Source: Candidatus Komeilibacteria bacterium CG11_big_fil_rev_8_21_14_0_20_36_20 (GTDB taxonomy: Bacteria > Patescibacteriota > Patescibacteriia > UBA1558 > GWA2-36-10). From it: 52,139 bases of DNA. Below, piece after piece: positions 1-9,994 of this stretch. Both the position numbers and the translations under genes were made by a program. The notes below the pieces were generated by a model. The model did no database searches and was not told where the DNA came from. It saw only the letters and a program-made list of their open reading frames with translations. The stretch lies in contig PCWQ01000006.1 of NCBI GenBank assembly GCA_002787405.1, positions 1-52,139 of the forward strand. Direction: 5' to 3'. Positions within the stretch are counted from its first letter, which is position 1, and every line of letters begins with the position of its first letter.

Positions 1-67
1 CATTTGTCTCATTTTCGTAAGATCCTGAGCAAAGCCGAAGGGTGGAGCATGTGTCGTGCAAGCAACC

Positions 68-130
68 TTTACTAGACAGGAGTATGACGAAGAGTCTAGT
101 CTTCAGTATTATGGAGCAGGTGAAGTGTAA
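68..130 (+). pseudogene. RHS repeat-associated core fragment (FTRQEYDEESSLQYYGAGEV*)
   Basis: Translation of 68-130 matches the RHS core FTGQEYDEE.LQYYGA motif; near-identical nucleotides recur at about 14671-14720. Confidence 0.6.
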
Positions 131-174
131 GCAATAAATTAATTTTATAAATTTTAACATTAATAAAAAACCTT

Positions 175-1239
175 ATGAGAAAAATAATTTTTTTTGCGAC
201 AATTTTAATTTTATTGCCGTTATATAAATTGTCAGCCCAAGAAGACGCTTATCCGGCGGGTTCACTGTTGGCTTTAAATGAAAAAGGAGCTGCTGTTTAT
301 TACATAGGTGAAGACGGTGCAAAGTATATCTTTCCCGATGATAAGACTTACTTTACCTGGCATGATGATTTTTCCAATGTAGAGAAAGTGGATATTGGCG
401 AGTTAGATGAATATCCTGATGGCGGGGTGATGCCTTATAAACCGAGCACTAAATTAATTACCCATGCTAATACGGTCAATGTGTATGCGGTTGAGCCAAA
501 TGGAGTTTTAAGAAGAATACCGTCGGCAGAGATAGCCGAAGAATTATATGGAGATAATTGGGGTTCTATGGTTCAGGATATTATACCCGGATATTTTTCT
601 TCATCTTATACATTGGGCGTTGACTTGTCAGATAAATTACCTACCGGCACATTGGTAAAAGAGGAGGATGAGGATGACATATATTATATAGATTCTGGGA
701 TTAAGAAAAAATTTTTGGACAATACAGTATTTGAAAGTAATAATTTAAAGGCGAAGGATATTATGACTATTGCAGATGCATCACAATACCCAGATGGCAT
801 TAGCATAAAAGATAAGGAAGAATTGTCGTTAAATTTTAATAAGGATCAAATGTTTAAGTACTCAGATTATGAATTATCATATTCTGTGACTTATCAACCA
901 AATATGACTACAGTAGTATTTAAAGGTGCTATTAGCACCAATTTAGAAATTAGAAAAGCCGTGGTTTATGGTATAGGGCCAATGAAATTCAACTATAATG
1001 GCAATCATTATTTTACTCAGACCGAAGGAAACTATTTTGAGTATTTAGGAGATCCTATAGTTATAAATAATTTTAATCAAGGATTAATGATAACGGGTGG
1101 TAATACTAACAGTTGGTTAGGTTCAGGTATGAGTAATATAACTACTGACCTGAAAGATTGGATTATATGGGATAAGGATCAGGACAAAAGAGTAGTAAAC
1201 ATACATAGTCAAACTACTTTAATCAGGCCACAATTTTAA
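175..1239 (+). CDS. Secreted protein with DGAKYxFP/VYAVEPNGVLRRI-type repeats common in CPR exported proteins
   Basis: ORF 354 aa; N-terminal signal peptide (MRKIIFFATILILLPLYKLSAQ); repeat motifs. Confidence 0.7.
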   Translation: MRKIIFFATILILLPLYKLSAQEDAYPAGSLLALNEKGAAVYYIGEDGAKYIFPDDKTYFTWHDDFSNVEKVDIGELDEYPDGGVMPYKPSTKLITHANTVNVYAVEPNGVLRRIPSAEIAEELYGDNWGSMVQDIIPGYFSSSYTLGVDLSDKLPTGTLVKEEDEDDIYYIDSGIKKKFLDNTVFESNNLKAKDIMTIADASQYPDGISIKDKEELSLNFNKDQMFKYSDYELSYSVTYQPNMTTVVFKGAISTNLEIRKAVVYGIGPMKFNYNGNHYFTQTEGNYFEYLGDPIVINNFNQGLMITGGNTNSWLGSGMSNITTDLKDWIIWDKDQDKRVVNIHSQTTLIRPQF

Positions 1240-1318
1240 ATATATATTTAAAAGGGAAGTTAGGTTATTTTATTATTTTTTAACATATAAAATAATTGTA
1301 TAAAATATAACATTTTAC

Positions 1319-1347
1319 AAAAAGACAGTTATTTCAGCTGTCTTTTT
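1319..1347 (+). terminator. Intrinsic terminator, possibly bidirectional
   Basis: Perfect stem AAAAAGACAG / CTGTCTTTTT with 9-nt loop. Confidence 0.8.
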
Positions 1348-1421
1348 GATTAGTAATTTTTAGACAGACTATTTACAATTTAGCTGATGTTCGGTAAAAT
1401 TTTGGTAGGTATATAAATATT

Positions 1422-2882
1422 ATGGTCATAAAACTAACAGACAAACTTAAACAACAACCGCGGCGGCTGATTTTCTCTCTAATACTCTCTTTGTTTTGGG
1501 TAATTTTCTTATGGAATTTTTGGGACAAGGATGTCTATGTTTTGGGTCTTAACGCTTTTGTTTTTCTGGGCTTGCTCTTGGTATTTTTCAATACTATTCT
1601 GGCTGAAAAAAAGCTACTGACCAAAAGCAATTTGACTTGGCTGATACCCTTGGTTTTGATTATCAGCAGTTTTGCCGTTTATGACAACCTCTTTATCAAA
1701 CCATTTAACATCCTGGTTCTGCCAGTATTAGCCACTATTTTCATTAATTATTCTTTTTTAAAAGATCATCAAAAAAAATACTGGGATCTCAGTTTTTTCT
1801 TTACTTTATTGTTTAGAATCTTTGCTCCCTTTACCCGGTTAAAAAAATCGGCCCAAGCTCATAATCAAATAATCAAACTGCACCAGGGTCCGGCCAGTGT
1901 TTTGAAAAAAGTAATTTTAGGCCTGGCTATTTTTATTTTACTGGCCATGCTGGTTATCATTCCTTTGTTGTCTTCGGCTGATCCGGAGTTTGCCCAGAAA
2001 CTGGGCGAGGCTTATCAGTGGCTGGCCGAGATTTTATCAACCACTTTACTGGTCAAGATATTGTTTTTTTATGTCTTGTCAGTATTTTTATACGCCATAT
2101 TTTTGGCCTGGCAAAAGCCGATTGACATTAAAGACAAAGAGAGGACTGACAAAAAAATGGATTCCATTATTTCCGGCATAGTGGTCGGCGGCATTTTATT
2201 GCTTTATCTGTTGTTTTTGTGGTTGCAGCTGGAAAGATTATGGGTCAGCGGCTTGCCAACCGACTTTAAAGGAGTAGAGGTCTTGGTTAAAAGCGGATTC
2301 TGGCAGCTGATTTTCTTGTCAATGATTAATATTATTATTTTATTTTTTACTTATAAAAAAACCAACAAATTTGTTCAGGGGATTTTAATCTTTTTCACTC
2401 TTGCTTCGCTGCTGCTGCTTTTTTCCGCCGGATATCGCATGCTTCTTTATGTCATATTTTATGGTTTGAGTTATGAAAAGTTTTTTGCTTCTTATACTGT
2501 TTTGTATTGTGCGATACTTTTTGTTTATTTAATAATAAAAATAGCCGCGCAGAGCAGATTAAATATTATCAAATTTATTTTATTTCTATTTTTATGGATG
2601 TATGGAGTAATCAATATTATGCCGGTGGAGCAGATTATTTTAAGAAGCAATATAGAATTAGCCAAAAATGAATATTCGCGCATTAATCTCTATGAATCTA
2701 GAATATTGTCACCGGATGTTTTAAGCTATATAGAAAAAAATAATAGCCATGACTTCATGAAAGTCAATCATCGTGATGATCAGGCAGTGGATTGGAGTCA
2801 GTGGATTGAGCAAAATAAAAATATTATTAGAAATAAAAAGTGGTATGAGTTAAATTTGAATAATATTTTTTATAAATTATAA
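1422..2882 (+). CDS. Polytopic membrane protein, DUF4153/DUF4173-like
   Basis: ORF 486 aa, many TM segments, soluble C-terminal tail. Confidence 0.6.
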   Translation: MVIKLTDKLKQQPRRLIFSLILSLFWVIFLWNFWDKDVYVLGLNAFVFLGLLLVFFNTILAEKKLLTKSNLTWLIPLVLIISSFAVYDNLFIKPFNILVLPVLATIFINYSFLKDHQKKYWDLSFFFTLLFRIFAPFTRLKKSAQAHNQIIKLHQGPASVLKKVILGLAIFILLAMLVIIPLLSSADPEFAQKLGEAYQWLAEILSTTLLVKILFFYVLSVFLYAIFLAWQKPIDIKDKERTDKKMDSIISGIVVGGILLLYLLFLWLQLERLWVSGLPTDFKGVEVLVKSGFWQLIFLSMINIIILFFTYKKTNKFVQGILIFFTLASLLLLFSAGYRMLLYVIFYGLSYEKFFASYTVLYCAILFVYLIIKIAAQSRLNIIKFILFLFLWMYGVINIMPVEQIILRSNIELAKNEYSRINLYESRILSPDVLSYIEKNNSHDFMKVNHRDDQAVDWSQWIEQNKNIIRNKKWYELNLNNIFYKL

Positions 2883-2897
2883 AATTTTTGTAAAGTC

Positions 2898-3356
2898 ATG
2901 AACAACTATAACTTTCAATATTGCCAAAAAATAGTAGTTTTTTCTAAAAATAAAGACTCTATTTTACTTTGCCAGAGAAAAAGCGAAGATGATTATGACG
3001 GCATTTTTTCATTTATTGGTGGCAAAATGGAGATAAGCGATAAAAGTATTATTGAGGGATTAAAAAGAGAAAAAAATGAAGAAGTAGGGGAGAGTTTTAA
3101 AATAGGGATTTATCCTGTTTTTACTACTAATGTATTATTTCATAAAAAAGACGGCAGTGACATGATTTTGCCGCATTACTATGCCGTCCATATTGAGGGA
3201 TCAGTCAAATTAAATCAGGAATATTCAGAATACCAATGGGTGAAGATAGATGAGTTAAATTCTTTTGAACCCAAGATTCCTAATATACCAGAAGTAGTTC
3301 AAATTTTAATAAAATTAAAGAATATTATTTCTGATAAAGATTTAATAATTATTTAG
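2898..3356 (+). CDS. NUDIX hydrolase
   Basis: Nudix box GGKMEISDKSIIEGLKREKNEEVGE. Confidence 0.85.
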   Translation: MNNYNFQYCQKIVVFSKNKDSILLCQRKSEDDYDGIFSFIGGKMEISDKSIIEGLKREKNEEVGESFKIGIYPVFTTNVLFHKKDGSDMILPHYYAVHIEGSVKLNQEYSEYQWVKIDELNSFEPKIPNIPEVVQILIKLKNIISDKDLIII

Positions 3357-3422
3357 TTTACTAGTTTAAACTATTAACACTTGACAGTATTATCGCTATA
3401 CGTTAATATATATAATATACTT

Positions 3423-3704
3423 ATGATTAAAAGTTTTAAGTCAAAAGAAGCGAAAAAAATATTTAATAGAGAATATGTACGCAATTTGTCTTCTGCTATT
3501 CAAAGAACAGCTATGCGCAAACTCTGGATGATAAACGCTGTTGTTTCTATAAGTGATTTGCGTGTACCGCCTTCTAATAATTTGGAGAGATTACGAGGCA
3601 GAAGAAAAGGACAATATAGTGTTCGCATCAATAGTCAATGGAGGATTTGTTTTAAATGGCAGCAAAGTGACGCTCATGATGTTGAGATAATAGATTATCA
3701 TTAA
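3423..3704 (+). CDS. higB: Type II toxin, HigB/RelE-like
   Basis: MIKSFKSKEAKKIF...LERLRGRRKGQYSVRINSQWRICFKW; ATG at 3423 preferred over the track start 3381. Confidence 0.85.
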   Translation: MIKSFKSKEAKKIFNREYVRNLSSAIQRTAMRKLWMINAVVSISDLRVPPSNNLERLRGRRKGQYSVRINSQWRICFKWQQSDAHDVEIIDYH

Positions 3705-3716
3705 CAATATAAATAT

Positions 3717-4019
3717 ATGACTAAAAAAATAAAACCAATACATCCTGGAGAAATATTAAGGGAAGAATTTTTAAATCCATTTGGTATTAGTCAATATCGT
3801 GTGGCTAAAGATATTGGAGTTGCTCCAAGGAGGATCAATGAAATTGTTCATGGTTTAAGAGCTATTACCGCCGACACTGCTCTTCGTTTGGGAAAATATT
3901 TTAATATCTCTCCGCAATTTTGGCTTAATCTGCAGTCGCATTATGATTTGGAAATAGAAGAGGATGGCTTGGCTGATATTTTGAAAAAAGATGTCAAAGT
4001 ATTAGAGTTGACGATCTAA
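3717..4019 (+). CDS. higA: HigA-family XRE antitoxin
   Basis: PIHPGEILREEFLNPFGISQYRVAKDIGVAPRRINEIVHG; directly downstream of higB. Confidence 0.9.
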   Translation: MTKKIKPIHPGEILREEFLNPFGISQYRVAKDIGVAPRRINEIVHGLRAITADTALRLGKYFNISPQFWLNLQSHYDLEIEEDGLADILKKDVKVLELTI

Positions 4020-4023
4020 AAAA

Positions 4024-4545
4024 ATGCCTGAATTAACTCTCACCTTCATTCTTTCACAAATTGCAATGCTGATTGCAATGGGCTTTGATTTTTTAAGCAT
4101 GCAGTATAAAAAGAGAGAATATACTTTTTTGTGTTTGATTGTTTCTGCTAGCTTAATTAGCACCCATTATTTTTTATTAAACAAAACTGCGGCCGGAGTG
4201 ATTGTATTTATTTCCGTTTTAAGATTTATCACCTGCTATTTTACCACCAACAAAAAGTATTTATTTGTTTTTATCGGCTTAAATACTATTGCTTTATTGT
4301 TTACCTATAAAGAAATATATGATCTGATATTTTATATTGGGTTGGTGGTTTTTATCACCGGAAATTTTCAGGCCAACAACAAATTAATGAGAAAACTAAT
4401 GATGGCTGGCACCTCCATTATTATTTTATATAACGCCATTATTTTTTCACCAATGGGCGTGATAGGCGAGGGGGCATTTTTAATTAGTAATTTTATCGGT
4501 TATTATCGGCATTATTTGAGGAAAACAAAAAAAGATAATGAATAA
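4024..4545 (+). CDS. YgjV-family inner membrane protein
   Basis: ORF 173 aa, multi-TM, YgjV-like pattern; 4 nt after higA stop. Confidence 0.65.
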   Translation: MPELTLTFILSQIAMLIAMGFDFLSMQYKKREYTFLCLIVSASLISTHYFLLNKTAAGVIVFISVLRFITCYFTTNKKYLFVFIGLNTIALLFTYKEIYDLIFYIGLVVFITGNFQANNKLMRKLMMAGTSIIILYNAIIFSPMGVIGEGAFLISNFIGYYRHYLRKTKKDNE

Positions 4546-4673
4546 TAAGATTTAAAAAATAGCTTTTTAGGCTCTTTTTTCATTGTCAAAACTTTTGTTT
4601 ATGTTAAAATACAGCTAATAGAAAAGATCAATTTTTTAGTAAAACAATATCTTAAACTACTCTGAAATTATAA

Positions 4674-6155
4674 ATGATTTATTCAGTTATAAACAAAAAA
4701 ATATTTTATAATCCCAGAACATGGGTATTTTTACTTTTTGTTTTAATTTTATTTTCCAGGATATTATTTTTAGGATCAAGTCCATGGCATGACGATGCTT
4801 TTAATTTTATTAATAAAGCTCTGACTTTGGCTGTAACAGGAGAGTATAATAATGCGCACAGCACTGGCTATCCACTATGGGTATTTTTATTGGCTGGAGC
4901 TATGAAAATGGGTCATATAATAACTGGTCATTGGCCAATTATATTTATACCAAATTTATTGTCGGCTATATTAGGATCATTATTAGTATTTTCCATATAT
5001 AATATTGCCAAAAAAATATTGGATAATAGCAAGCTATCTTTACTGGCTGTAGTTGTAGTTTTGTCTAACCCAGTTATTTGGCGATGGAGCACTGTAGCAA
5101 TGAGTGATGTGTTTGCCCTGTTGCTTGCTTTATTTTCATTGAATTTTTTCTTAGATTATTATTCACATAATAAAATTAAATCATTATTATTTAGCGGGCT
5201 ATTTCTTTATTTATCTTTAATAGTTAGGATTGTCTAGGGATTATTTTTTATACCCTTTATAATTTTTTGGTTTACAAACAAAAAAAATGAACCAAGGAAT
5301 TGTTTATGGAGTTTTGGTATTTTTATGAGTGTTTTAGCTTTTATGATGTTATCATATTTTTTAATAAATAATTTTAGTATATCAATATTATTTTCTAATT
5401 ATGGATCAACATTGCCAAACATAGGTGAACTTTTTAAAACAATTTGGATAATTCTTAAATCAGTAGGTATTTTTATGTGGCTACCATCAAGTTTAGGATT
5501 TTATTATTTATATAAAAATAATAGAGAATATTTTTATTTATTTTTATCTTTAATATTAATATTTATTTTGTATATATCAAGTTGGTACAGAAATGGAATG
5601 TTTGACATTGAAAGATATTCTATATGCATAATAATAATTTTATTATTAGTATCTGTTTGTACAGTGAAGATTGGTAAGATTTGGAGTATAATTTTCACTA
5701 CTCTTTTTATTATTTCTTTAATCATAGTGATAAGGGGACTAAAAAAACCAGTAAATTTTTATCAAACATATGCTAGTGTTAATAATATATTACTTGATTA
5801 TCAATTAAAGTCATCTCAGGTAGCACAGCATAAATTGATAGACGGGGATGTTCAGACATATAACGATTTAGCTAAAATTATAAGGAATAATGAGGTAGTT
5901 TTTTATTGGAAAAATGATTGGGCAATACCAGGGCTTATTTTAGCTGGTGATCATCTAGAAACTCCAGCCAAATTAGTGGCTATTGATTCAGAAGAGACTT
6001 TAAGAAAAGAATTGGTTAAATATGCTGATCACAAAGTATATTTACTAAGAGGAGTTTATGATACTTACTTATCTATGGGGAATAAGTATAAAATATTGGA
6101 AAATATATTAGTAAAAGAAAGATCTTTGGTATATTTTATTTCGCCGGATAGTTGA
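4674..6155 (+). pseudogene. Glycosyltransferase-39-like membrane protein interrupted by an in-frame TAG (5235-5237)
   Basis: ORFs 4674-5237 and 5325-6155 share a frame; coding continues through TAG as GLFFIPFIIFWFTNKKNEPRN... Confidence 0.7.
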
Positions 6156-6272
6156 TAAAATGAGGGGGCAATAGCTAATATTAATTATTATTTATGTTTT
6201 TAACTTACTATCCATACTGAATATAGGTTATAGTGGTAGCATGTTTTTATCATTTTATGCTAAAATAAACCT

Positions 6273-7655
6273 ATGAAAATATTATTATATAACAGCTTAA
6301 CTAAGCAGAAAGAAGAATTTAAGCCGATTGAGAAAAACAAGGTCGGTCTTTATACTTGCGGCCCGACAGTTTATGATTATCCGCATATTGGCAATTTGCT
6401 GGCTTATATTTTTTGGGATGTTTTAAAGCGGTTTTTTCTTTCTCAGGGCTATAAAGTCAAGCATGTGATGAATCTGACGGATGTCGGTCATTTGGTCAGC
6501 GACGCTGACGAAGGCGAGGACAAACTGGCCAAGGCCGGTCGCGAGTCCGGTCGCACTGCTTGGCAGGTGGCTGATTTTTTTATTAAAGTTTTCAAAAGAA
6601 ATATTAAAGATTTAAATATTTTAAAGCCCACTCATTTTTTGCGGGCCACCGAAACTATCCAGGAGCAGATTGATTTTGTCAGTGTTTTGGAGGAAAAAGG
6701 ATTTTTATATCAGACCAGCGATGGATTATATTTTGATACTTCTAAACTGCCGGATTATGGAAAGCTAGCCAACTTGAGCCAGATTAAGTTGCAGGAAGGC
6801 GCTCGAGTAGCTAAAAATCCGGAGAAGAAGAACCCAACTGATTTTGCAGTTTGGAAATTTTCACCTAAAGACGGCCGAAAAAGGGACATGGAATGGGATT
6901 CACCATGGGGGGTTGGTTTTCCGGGCTGGCATTTAGAATGTTCGGTTATGAGCCAGATGATGCTTGGTGATACTTTTGATATCCATACCGGCGGCATTGA
7001 TCATTTAACTGTTCATCATCCCAATGAAATGGCTCAGAGCGAAGCAGCAACGGGGAAATTACAAGCCAATTATTGGCTGCATAATGCTTTTAATAAAGTG
7101 GACGGACATAAGATGGCCAAGTCAGCCGGCAATTTTATTATTTTAGAAGATATAAAAAAGAAAGGTTATTGGCCTTTGGCTTATCGTTTGTTAGTTTTGC
7201 AAAATCATTATCGTCAGCCCTTGAATTTTACTTGGCTGGCTTTGGAAGCGGCTCAACAGAGTTTGAAAAATATTATTAGAGAAATCGCTTTTTATGATGA
7301 GCCAAAAAAAGTCATAGCTGAATTTGCAGAAAAATTTGATGCGGCTCTAGCTGATGATTTAAATACAGCCAAGGGTCTGGCAGTTTTGCAGGCAGTGATT
7401 GATTCTGATAAGCCAACAGCCGACAAGCTGGCTACTATTTTAAAAATTGATGAAGTGCTAGGATTAAATTTAAAAGAGTTCAGAAAAAATTTTTTGTCTT
7501 TATCTAGTCAAGCTAAGAAATTATTAAAACAGAGAAGCGCAGCCAGAGAAAAAAAAGACTGGGATTTATCGGATGATTTACGGGAACAATTGAATAAGAT
7601 AGGAGTTGAAGTGCAGGATACAACTCAAGGGCAGAAAGCTGTACAAATGAAATAA
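6273..7655 (+). CDS. cysS: Cysteinyl-tRNA synthetase
   Basis: GLYTCGPTVYDYPHIGN; GWHLECSVM; KMAKSAGNF. Confidence 0.97.
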   Translation: MKILLYNSLTKQKEEFKPIEKNKVGLYTCGPTVYDYPHIGNLLAYIFWDVLKRFFLSQGYKVKHVMNLTDVGHLVSDADEGEDKLAKAGRESGRTAWQVADFFIKVFKRNIKDLNILKPTHFLRATETIQEQIDFVSVLEEKGFLYQTSDGLYFDTSKLPDYGKLANLSQIKLQEGARVAKNPEKKNPTDFAVWKFSPKDGRKRDMEWDSPWGVGFPGWHLECSVMSQMMLGDTFDIHTGGIDHLTVHHPNEMAQSEAATGKLQANYWLHNAFNKVDGHKMAKSAGNFIILEDIKKKGYWPLAYRLLVLQNHYRQPLNFTWLALEAAQQSLKNIIREIAFYDEPKKVIAEFAEKFDAALADDLNTAKGLAVLQAVIDSDKPTADKLATILKIDEVLGLNLKEFRKNFLSLSSQAKKLLKQRSAAREKKDWDLSDDLREQLNKIGVEVQDTTQGQKAVQMK

Positions 7656-7738
7656 AATATTGTAATTTAGATAAATAGCTCAAACTAAATATGTTAATTT
7701 CGGTTGGCCGCCGGATAATATATAAATCATGAGCTAGC

Positions 7739-7765
7739 CCGGCATAGGCAATATGCCTGGTTTTT
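7739..7765 (+). terminator. Intrinsic terminator after cysS
   Basis: CCGGCAT / ATGCC(T)GG stem followed by TTTTT. Confidence 0.6.
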
Positions 7766-7773
7766 CATATTTC

Positions 7774-7802
7774 TTGACATCAGGATTAAGATATGCTATT
7801 TT
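7774..7802 (+). promoter_or_regulatory. Sigma70-like promoter upstream of micro-ORF
   Basis: TTGACA (7774) - N17 - TATTTT (7797). Confidence 0.5.
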
Positions 7803-7865
7803 CAAGGCGTGTTCATTTTTCAATAAGTTGTCTCAAAAAAATATATTATGAATGAGAGGTGTTGT

Positions 7866-7940
7866 ATGAAACGCATTAAATTTGGGCTATTACTGGCTAT
7901 GCCAGTCATAATAGCGATTATTGTAAACGGTTGCGGTTAA
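7866..7940 (+). CDS. 24-aa micro-ORF, possible lipoprotein-like small membrane peptide
   Basis: MKRIKFGLLLAMPVIIAIIVNGCG; GAGAGG upstream; hydrophobic core followed by NGC. Confidence 0.4.
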   Translation: MKRIKFGLLLAMPVIIAIIVNGCG

Positions 7941-7992
7941 TTCGGTTCCGATAGGGGGGCGACAAACAAAAAGGGGGTCAGTAAAGTAGTAT

Positions 7993-8024
7993 CCGGTGTT
8001 CCAAATGGGGCACCGGTTTTTTTT
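7993..8024 (+). terminator. Strong intrinsic terminator
   Basis: CCGGTGTTCC-AAAT-GGGGCACCGG + T8. Confidence 0.85.
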
Positions 8025-8050
8025 GACCTCGAAGGTCGATTTTATAATTC

Positions 8051-8079
8051 TTGACAAAATCTGATTATTTGGCTATATT
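8051..8079 (+). promoter_or_regulatory. Sigma70-like promoter for the 7TM-GAF gene
   Basis: TTGACA - N17 - TATATT. Confidence 0.7.
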
Positions 8080-8141
8080 AATATTAGACGATTAGACGGC
8101 GTTTTATATTAGACGGCTTAATTTATCATTAAAATTATATC

Positions 8142-9521
8142 ATGACCTTAGCTACTTTAATTTTGTTGTTGGTTTTTACCATCAATACCTGCCTTTTGAT
8201 TTTTATTATTGTCCATCCTCATAAGCAATTACGCTGGCAGATATTTTTGATGGTTTTTTTAATTTCTTTGTGGCAAGGTGCCAGATTAATCAATAGTACT
8301 ATAGTCGGTAATGACCTTCATTTGCTAGCCGGAATGAGACTTGGTTTAATGCCGGCTTTATTTTTACCCGCCGCTTTTACTTGGTTGGCTTTTTCTTTGC
8401 TCAATAAATGGTCTGGTTTTAGCTGGTGGAAAAAATTTGCTTTTTGGCTGGCGCCGATTGTTATGTCTCTTTTTATTTTTACCGATTATAATTTACAAAG
8501 AGTACTTGTTCAGGATGGACAGATTTGGTATATACCAGGCGCTTTGTACTGGTGGTTTGCTATTTATTTTCTTTTGTCAATTTTTTATGATTTATATATT
8601 CTGGTAGTTTATCGTAAAAATTATAATACTATTATTAGGCGGCAGATTGATTATATTTTTGTGGGTGCAGCCTTAGCCGGGCTGTTTGGTCTGCTCTTTA
8701 GCGCTATTTTACCGATTTTTGGTGTTCATAATTATTATTTTTTAGGTTTAAACGGCGCTCTTTTATTTACTATTATTTTAACTTACTCTTTATTTAGGTA
8801 CAGATTTTTTGATCTAAAAATATCATTTTATACCATTATTATTGATAGCTTAAGGTTGTTTATCTTAGGTATTATTTATTATATTTTATGTTTGGCGCTA
8901 CATAACATAGCGCGGATTGATTTTTCTGTTACTGGAAATTTAGTGGTCTTACTAGTCTTTATGGGTTTGAGCATCCCTTTTGTTTTTAAATTGATAAATT
9001 TTGTTATCAGATCGTTATTAATTGATCCAACTAACGATTTAAAGACCGCTGAAGATAATATTGCCAGCGTTCTGCGCTCCAGTCAGGATTTTCAATTTTT
9101 GTTTTCTGCTTTAGCTAAAGAGATTAGCCGCATTGTGGATTATCGGGAAATATTTGTTTATTTATCCAAGCGCAACAAGCCGGAAAATTTTTACCAGGTT
9201 TTTCCGGTGGGAGAGAGGTTGATCAGCATTAAAAATAGCCATTTACTAAAGTTTTTAAAGGAGAACAAAAAAATAGCTAATGCTGCGGAAATAGATTATT
9301 TAGGGTTTAACAAATTATTGACCAAAGAATTAAAAGATCGTCAGATTGATCTGGTCCTGCCCATTTTTTATGACCAACAGCTTTTGGGTGTGATGATTAT
9401 TAACAACAACCAGAAACTATTATCTATTCAGCAGTTGAATTTTTTGGAGCAGGTTAATAAATATTTAGATATTGCTGTCGGCAGCCTGCTATTACATCAG
9501 CAGTGTTTGGCTGGTAAGTAA
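8142..9521 (+). CDS. 7TM sensor (HisKA_7TM-like) with C-terminal GAF domain, no kinase domain
   Basis: ORF 459 aa; seven TM segments, RYRFFDLKI junction, GAF-like C-terminus; no DHp/ATPase motifs. Confidence 0.65.
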   Translation: MTLATLILLLVFTINTCLLIFIIVHPHKQLRWQIFLMVFLISLWQGARLINSTIVGNDLHLLAGMRLGLMPALFLPAAFTWLAFSLLNKWSGFSWWKKFAFWLAPIVMSLFIFTDYNLQRVLVQDGQIWYIPGALYWWFAIYFLLSIFYDLYILVVYRKNYNTIIRRQIDYIFVGAALAGLFGLLFSAILPIFGVHNYYFLGLNGALLFTIILTYSLFRYRFFDLKISFYTIIIDSLRLFILGIIYYILCLALHNIARIDFSVTGNLVVLLVFMGLSIPFVFKLINFVIRSLLIDPTNDLKTAEDNIASVLRSSQDFQFLFSALAKEISRIVDYREIFVYLSKRNKPENFYQVFPVGERLISIKNSHLLKFLKENKKIANAAEIDYLGFNKLLTKELKDRQIDLVLPIFYDQQLLGVMIINNNQKLLSIQQLNFLEQVNKYLDIAVGSLLLHQQCLAGK

Positions 9522-9532
9522 TTTTAATTTTC

Positions 9533-9550
9533 TTTAAATCAAAATTATGA
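9533..9550 (+). repeat. 18-bp direct repeat copy 1 (TTTAAATCAAAATTATGA)
   Basis: Identical to 10324-10341; both copies include a start codon. Confidence 0.8.
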
Positions 9551-9983
9551 AAAGCGAAAAATTAAAAATTAGCTCTTTAATAATCTTATCATCATTACTT
9601 CCCTTCTCCACTCTTGCTTCTCCTTCTACTTCCATTCTAGAGCCATTAAGTACCCAATCAACCAAGTATGTGGATAAATATTTTGAAATTGATGAGTAAG
9701 GTAACACTAAAATGTATATTTATCTGGGAGATCAGATTATTGCGACCTTATTCGTTATGATGCTCCAGGAAATATTAATTATGGTTATGTAGCTAAATCA
9801 CTTGGCTTACCTAATTGGATGATTCAGGGAGGAGCTCGAACAGAACAAGTAGCATCGGATGTATCAAAATTAAATAGGCCATCATTTTCGGATAATAGCG
9901 GCGATTCAAGGTATATTCAAATGGGAATAAACTCTTATAGCCCAGATAGGTCTTGGTGGCAAAAAGCACTTGATTGGTTTTAG
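9547..9983 (+). pseudogene. RHS-family remnant: signal-peptide N-terminus joined to a polymorphic toxin type-44-like tail
   Basis: MKSEKLKI...STLASPSTSILEPLST..KYFEIDE*GNTKMYIYLGDQIIAT, then shifted frame DLIRYDAPGNINYGYVAKSLGLPNWMIQGGARTEQ...WWQKALDWF*. Confidence 0.6.
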
Positions 9984-9994
9984 ATAACAATATT

